Source of the DNA: Terriglobales bacterium
GTDB lineage: Bacteria > Acidobacteriota > Terriglobia > Bryobacterales > Bryobacteraceae
NCBI GenBank assembly: GCA_021372245.1
Contig: JAJFUV010000024.1
Location: 1 to 38,286 of the forward strand
DNA length: 38,286 nucleotides
Direction of reading: 5' to 3'
Shown: piece by piece, positions 35,352-38,286 of the stretch
How the letters are laid out: every line of letters begins with the position of its first letter
How positions within the stretch are numbered: position 1 is the first letter of the stretch
The notes under the pieces: generated by a model
Told to the model about the DNA's origin: nothing
Database searches by the model: none
Seen by the model: only the letters and a program-made list of their open reading frames with translations
Made by a program: the position numbers and the translations under genes

Positions 35352-36671
35352 TCAGTCGTAGTACTCAAGGCCGAGGTGCGTGATCAGATCCTCGCCTCGC
35401 ATCCACCGCAGGGTGTTCTTCAGCTTCATGAGCTGGATGAAAATGTCGTGCTCCGGATAGAGGCCCGGGGCCGTCATGGGCGCTTTGAAGTAGAACGACA
35501 GCCACTCCTGGATGCCCTTCATGCCGCAGCGCTGAGCCAGATCCATGAACAGCACCAGGTCGAGCACGATCGGCGCTGCAAGGATGGAATCCCGGCAGAG
35601 GAAGTTGATCTTGATCTGCATCGGATAGCCGAGCCACCCGAAGATGTCGATGTTGTCCCAGCCTTCCTTGGCGTCGCCACGCGGCGGGTAGTAGTTGATC
35701 CGCACCACGTGGGAGAAGTCCTTGTAAAGATCGGGATAGAGCTGAGGCTGCAGGATGTGGTCGAGCACCGAGAGCTTCGTCTCTTCCTTGCTCTTGAAGC
35801 TGCCCGGATCGTCCAGCACCTCACCGTCGCGGTTGCCCAGGATGTTGGTCGAATACCAGCCTTGCAGGCCCAGCATGCGCGCCTTCAAACCAGGGGCGAT
35901 GAGGGTCTTCATGAACGTCTGGCCGGTCTTGAAGTCCTTGCCGCAGAGCGGAAGCTGGCGTTCCCGCGCCAGATCGAGCAGGGCGGGGATGTCGGTTGTC
36001 AGGTTCGGTGCGCCGTTGGCGAACGGCACGCCGCACTTGAGGGCGGCGTAGGCGTACACCTGGCTGGGAGCGATCTCAGGATCGTTCTTGCGCAGGCCTT
36101 CCTCGAACGACGCCAGGGTCTGGTGGACGGCGGACGGGCGATGGAACACTTCGGTAGATCCGCACCAGATGGTGATCAGACGGGAAACACCGGTGTTGCG
36201 GCGGAAGCTCTCGATGTCCGCCATCAACATTTCGGCCTTCTCCATGAGGTTAGCGCCCTGCTTCACGTTCGGGCCGTTGATGCGCTTCACGTATTCGTGG
36301 TCGAAGACCGCCTTCATCGGCTTCAGGCTGGACAGCGGCTCTTTGACCTGATCGAGCAGGCCGCGTTCCAACACTCCGGCTTTCACGGCCGCCTCGTAAG
36401 CGGTGTCCTCAAAGATGTCCCACCCGCCGAAAACCAAGTCGTCGAGCTTTGCAAGAGGGACGAAATCCTTAATATAAGGGCTGCGGCCTTCGGTACGCTT
36501 TCCGAGGCGGATGGTAGCCATCTGGGTAAGCGAACCGATGGGTTTACCAAGTCCCCGCTTGACGGCCTCGACTCCCGCCATGAAAGTCGTCGATACCGCC
36601 CCGATACCTGGTATCAGAACTCCGAGCTTGCCTTCCGCTGGGGCAATGCGGACGTTATCTTTTGTGGGCAA
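35352..36671 (-). CDS. ino1: Inositol-3-phosphate synthase
   Basis: A 439-residue myo-inositol-1(3)-phosphate synthase. The NAD site is LGVLIPGIGAVSTTFMAG, near residue 16. FVPLAKLDDLVFGGWDI, then a C-terminal half with GKDFKTGQT and GLQGWYSTNILGNRDG, match the family. It turns glucose-6-phosphate into inositol-3-phosphate, for inositol lipids or solutes. The start is TTG 36671 with AAGGAG and a seven-base spacer; an ATG seven bases earlier is out of frame. It is divergent from the LytTR gene and shares its -10 region. Confidence 0.93.
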   Translation of the reverse strand: MPTKDNVRIAPAEGKLGVLIPGIGAVSTTFMAGVEAVKRGLGKPIGSLTQMATIRLGKRTEGRSPYIKDFVPLAKLDDLVFGGWDIFEDTAYEAAVKAGVLERGLLDQVKEPLSSLKPMKAVFDHEYVKRINGPNVKQGANLMEKAEMLMADIESFRRNTGVSRLITIWCGSTEVFHRPSAVHQTLASFEEGLRKNDPEIAPSQVYAYAALKCGVPFANGAPNLTTDIPALLDLARERQLPLCGKDFKTGQTFMKTLIAPGLKARMLGLQGWYSTNILGNRDGEVLDDPGSFKSKEETKLSVLDHILQPQLYPDLYKDFSHVVRINYYPPRGDAKEGWDNIDIFGWLGYPMQIKINFLCRDSILAAPIVLDLVLFMDLAQRCGMKGIQEWLSFYFKAPMTAPGLYPEHDIFIQLMKLKNTLRWMRGEDLITHLGLEYYD

Positions 36672-36715
36672 ATTCCATCTCCTTGTATTGCACGGAAACC
36701 CAATGTTTCCCTGAT

Positions 36716-36723
36716 GTTATACT
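36716..36723. promoter_or_regulatory. Shared bidirectional -10 region
   Basis: On the plus strand TATACT (36718-36723) follows TGT, an extended -10, and predicts a start at ~36730, two bases from ATG 36732. On the minus strand TATAAC (36721-36716) predicts an ino1 transcript with a ~38-base leader that carries AAGGAG. Both hexamers use the same bases, so only one direction can be open at a time. Confidence 0.5.
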
Positions 36724-36731
36724 AGCACTTC

Positions 36732-37523
36732 ATGACGGATCGCGCGACGTCGACGATGACCGCCCTGCTGGTGGATGATGAGCCGTTGGCACTCGACGAG
36801 CTGGCTTATCTGATTAAAGAATTTCAAGATTTGGAGGTTGTGGGAACCGCCTCCAACGGGATGGAAGCCATCGAATTGATCGATGAACTTGACCCCGATC
36901 TGGTGTTCCTGGATGTCCAGATGCCAGGGCTCGACGGGATGGGGGTAATCAACAAACTGCGCGAGACGCGGGACCGGCTCCCGTACTTCATCCTGGCCAC
37001 GGCCTACGACCAATATGCCGTAGAGGCATTCCGGCTGGAGGCGATGGACTATCTCTTAAAGCCTATCGAGAAGGACCGTCTGGCCATGTCACTTGATCGC
37101 GCTCGACGCGCCATCGAGGAAAGGAATCGCGCCGCCGGCGAGCCGGCCTTGGGACTGCCCGCCCAGGCTCCCCCTTCCGGGCAGATCCGCAACAAGCTGT
37201 TGGTCCGCTGCGGCAACCGCAACTTTGTGGTCGACGTCCACGATGTGGTTTACGCCACAATCGAGGATGGGCTGATCACCATCGTCACGACAACTTTCGA
37301 GGGACAATCCAACTACCGCACGATCGAGGAGTTGCAGTCCAGCCTGGACCCCAGCATGTTCTGGCGCGTGCATCGCTCCTTTCTGGTTAACCTACACCGG
37401 ATCAAGGAGATCATCCCCTGGTTCAAGTCCACTTACCGCCTCCGCATGGACGACAAGAAGCAGACGGAGATCCCGGTGAGCCGGGTGCAAACAAAACGCT
37501 TGCGGGACATGCTGAAGCTGTAA
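36732..37523 (+). CDS. LytTR-family response regulator
   Basis: 263 residues. The receiver domain has the acidic pair D15-D16, phosphorylation site D61 in LVFLDVQMPG, and LLKPI with the conserved lysine. A proline-rich linker (about 140-152) leads to a LytTR DNA-binding domain (IRNKLLVRCGNRNFVVDVHDVVYA...FWRVHRSFLVNLHRIKEI). Such regulators bind paired imperfect repeats. No sensor kinase is in the window. Its start may be ATG 36732 or the internal ATG at residue 9; a leaderless transcript from TATACT fits the first. It may regulate the divergent ino1. Confidence 0.93.
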   Translation: MTDRATSTMTALLVDDEPLALDELAYLIKEFQDLEVVGTASNGMEAIELIDELDPDLVFLDVQMPGLDGMGVINKLRETRDRLPYFILATAYDQYAVEAFRLEAMDYLLKPIEKDRLAMSLDRARRAIEERNRAAGEPALGLPAQAPPSGQIRNKLLVRCGNRNFVVDVHDVVYATIEDGLITIVTTTFEGQSNYRTIEELQSSLDPSMFWRVHRSFLVNLHRIKEIIPWFKSTYRLRMDDKKQTEIPVSRVQTKRLRDMLKL

Positions 37524-37536
37524 AGCGGCGGCGAAC

Positions 37537-38286
37537 TCACTGCGCAGCCACATCCACGGATTCAACGAGCAGTCCCGCCGGATCAGTCCCTTCGCAGGTT
37601 GACCGCAAGCGGAGGTAGTTCGCGCCGGAGGTCTCGCGCCGCAGAGGCAGCACCGCAACACGGCGGCCGTCGAGCCGGATTTCCGCTTGCCTCTCCGCGC
37701 CGCTCCAGCGGACTTCGAGATCGTACCCGCGCCCGGCGTTGAGACTGGCGGCACCCAGGAGGCGCCCACCGGCATCGATGGGCAGGTTGTACAGGCTATC
37801 GGAAACGTCTTCCTTGTCCCAGGGAGGCGAGTAGTGATCGGTCAATGCGATGTTGACGCCCCGGAATCCGGCGTTCAGCCTAAGACGCAAGACCATCCGG
37901 CCGTTTGCCGCGTTCGGGAAGTTCCACACGGCACCTGCGGGCCATGCGGCATCCGTCTTTGACACCTTCAGGACATAAGCGCCGGGCCGCTCCGGGTGCG
38001 GCACACGCTCCACGCCGCGGCAGCCGAAATAGGTCCAATCGTCCAAGCCCTGGCTGAAATCGGTGCGCTGTCCGGTTTCCGTGAGCCAGCCGGCGTTGAA
38101 CGCCACCAGGCGGGATCGTCCTGCGCCCTGCCCGCTGGCGATCAGGATGCGATCGCCCCCGGCCGCGAGCGGGAAAGGATAGGCGGTGCCGAAGTCGCCT
38201 CCCGGCGGCGGCGGTTGATCGCGCTTGGGGTCCCGAAGAACCTCGCGGTAGCCCGTCCAGGTGCGTCCTTCGTCGGCGGAAATCGC
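37537..38286 (-). CDS. Sialidase-like exported protein, C-terminal part (runs off the window)
   Basis: The frame is open from the right window edge to a stop at 37537 (about 249 residues seen). Near the edge it holds an Asp-box SADEGRTW (S-x-D-x-G-x-T-W), the mark of sialidase/BNR beta-propellers. The last ~170 residues form a jelly-roll-like domain (FSQGLDDWTYFG, VLKVSKTDAAWPAGAVWNFP, VRWSGAERQAEIRLDGRRV) that fits a carbohydrate-binding or laminin-G-like role. The N-terminus and catalytic residues are outside the window. The gene is convergent with the LytTR gene (13-bp gap). Confidence 0.75.
   Translation of the reverse strand, partial: AISADEGRTWTGYREVLRDPKRDQPPPPGGDFGTAYPFPLAAGGDRILIASGQGAGRSRLVAFNAGWLTETGQRTDFSQGLDDWTYFGCRGVERVPHPERPGAYVLKVSKTDAAWPAGAVWNFPNAANGRMVLRLRLNAGFRGVNIALTDHYSPPWDKEDVSDSLYNLPIDAGGRLLGAASLNAGRGYDLEVRWSGAERQAEIRLDGRRVAVLPLRRETSGANYLRLRSTCEGTDPAGLLVESVDVAAQ

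Noticed and set aside
35376..36725. 449-residue open frame on the plus strand
   Set aside because: Antisense to inositol-3-phosphate synthase; it also runs into the divergent promoter.

Overview
The window is GC-rich (roughly 60 to 65 percent by eye), densely coded bacterial DNA. The gene mix is a laterally mobile N-type F-ATPase operon, secreted sulfatase, sialidase and glycosidase-like proteins, GlgC, an inositol-phosphate synthase, a LytTR regulator, and many remnants of REP-associated tyrosine transposases (RAYTs). This suggests an Acidobacteriota genome of the Solibacter/Bryobacterales type. That assignment is inferred from gene content and style; no rRNA or marker gene is present to prove it. 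No tRNA, rRNA or CRISPR array was seen.

Layout. Positions 1-3120 are an accessory patch: a double-CXXCG (SitI6-like) protein, several decayed RAYT 3' ends, a 198-bp direct duplication, a RelE/HigB-like toxin with a HigA-like antitoxin, and a small membrane protein. Positions 3150-6510 (minus) carry a sulfatase and a large secreted alpha/beta hydrolase. Positions 6601-10849 (plus) form a tight unit of an arabinokinase/galactokinase-like GHMP kinase, GalE and a GT-C-like membrane protein, convergent with glgC (10865-12118, minus). Positions 12362-14960 (plus) hold an Mth938-domain protein, an AmmeMemoRadiSam-type radical SAM enzyme, a truncated HhH-endonuclease-like gene and a SagB-like nitroreductase with a signal peptide.

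Positions 15096-22279 (minus) are a complete N-ATPase operon in the order D-C-Q-R-B-E-F-A-G, with no separate delta gene. It is headed by a TerB-like gene and almost every junction is translationally coupled. The c subunit carries two membrane glutamates plus the Ser and Tyr of a sodium-binding site, so the rotor is predicted to be Na+ coupled. A YCII-domain protein and a second RAYT-linked patch follow (22747-23680). Next comes a minus operon of a membrane protein, a YdcF-like protein and an ABC exporter (23691-26616). Positions 26719-32566 (plus) group acetate kinase, a clan GH-D-like glycosidase, phosphate acetyltransferase and a histone-deacetylase-fold enzyme, which joins acetyl-phosphate production to deacetylation. 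A third RAYT-linked patch (32605-34183) holds two small envelope proteins. The window ends with an NAD-dependent epimerase, inositol-3-phosphate synthase, a divergent LytTR regulator and the C-terminal part of a sialidase-like protein.

The most unusual pattern is the repeated placement of small accessory genes (immunity-like, membrane or secreted) against RAYT ends. A short motif resembling TGGTTACTGTCCCCG, or a 19-bp inverted repeat, lies at the joints. This looks like a RAYT-associated gene-cassette system. The N-ATPase operon is the best-supported functional system.
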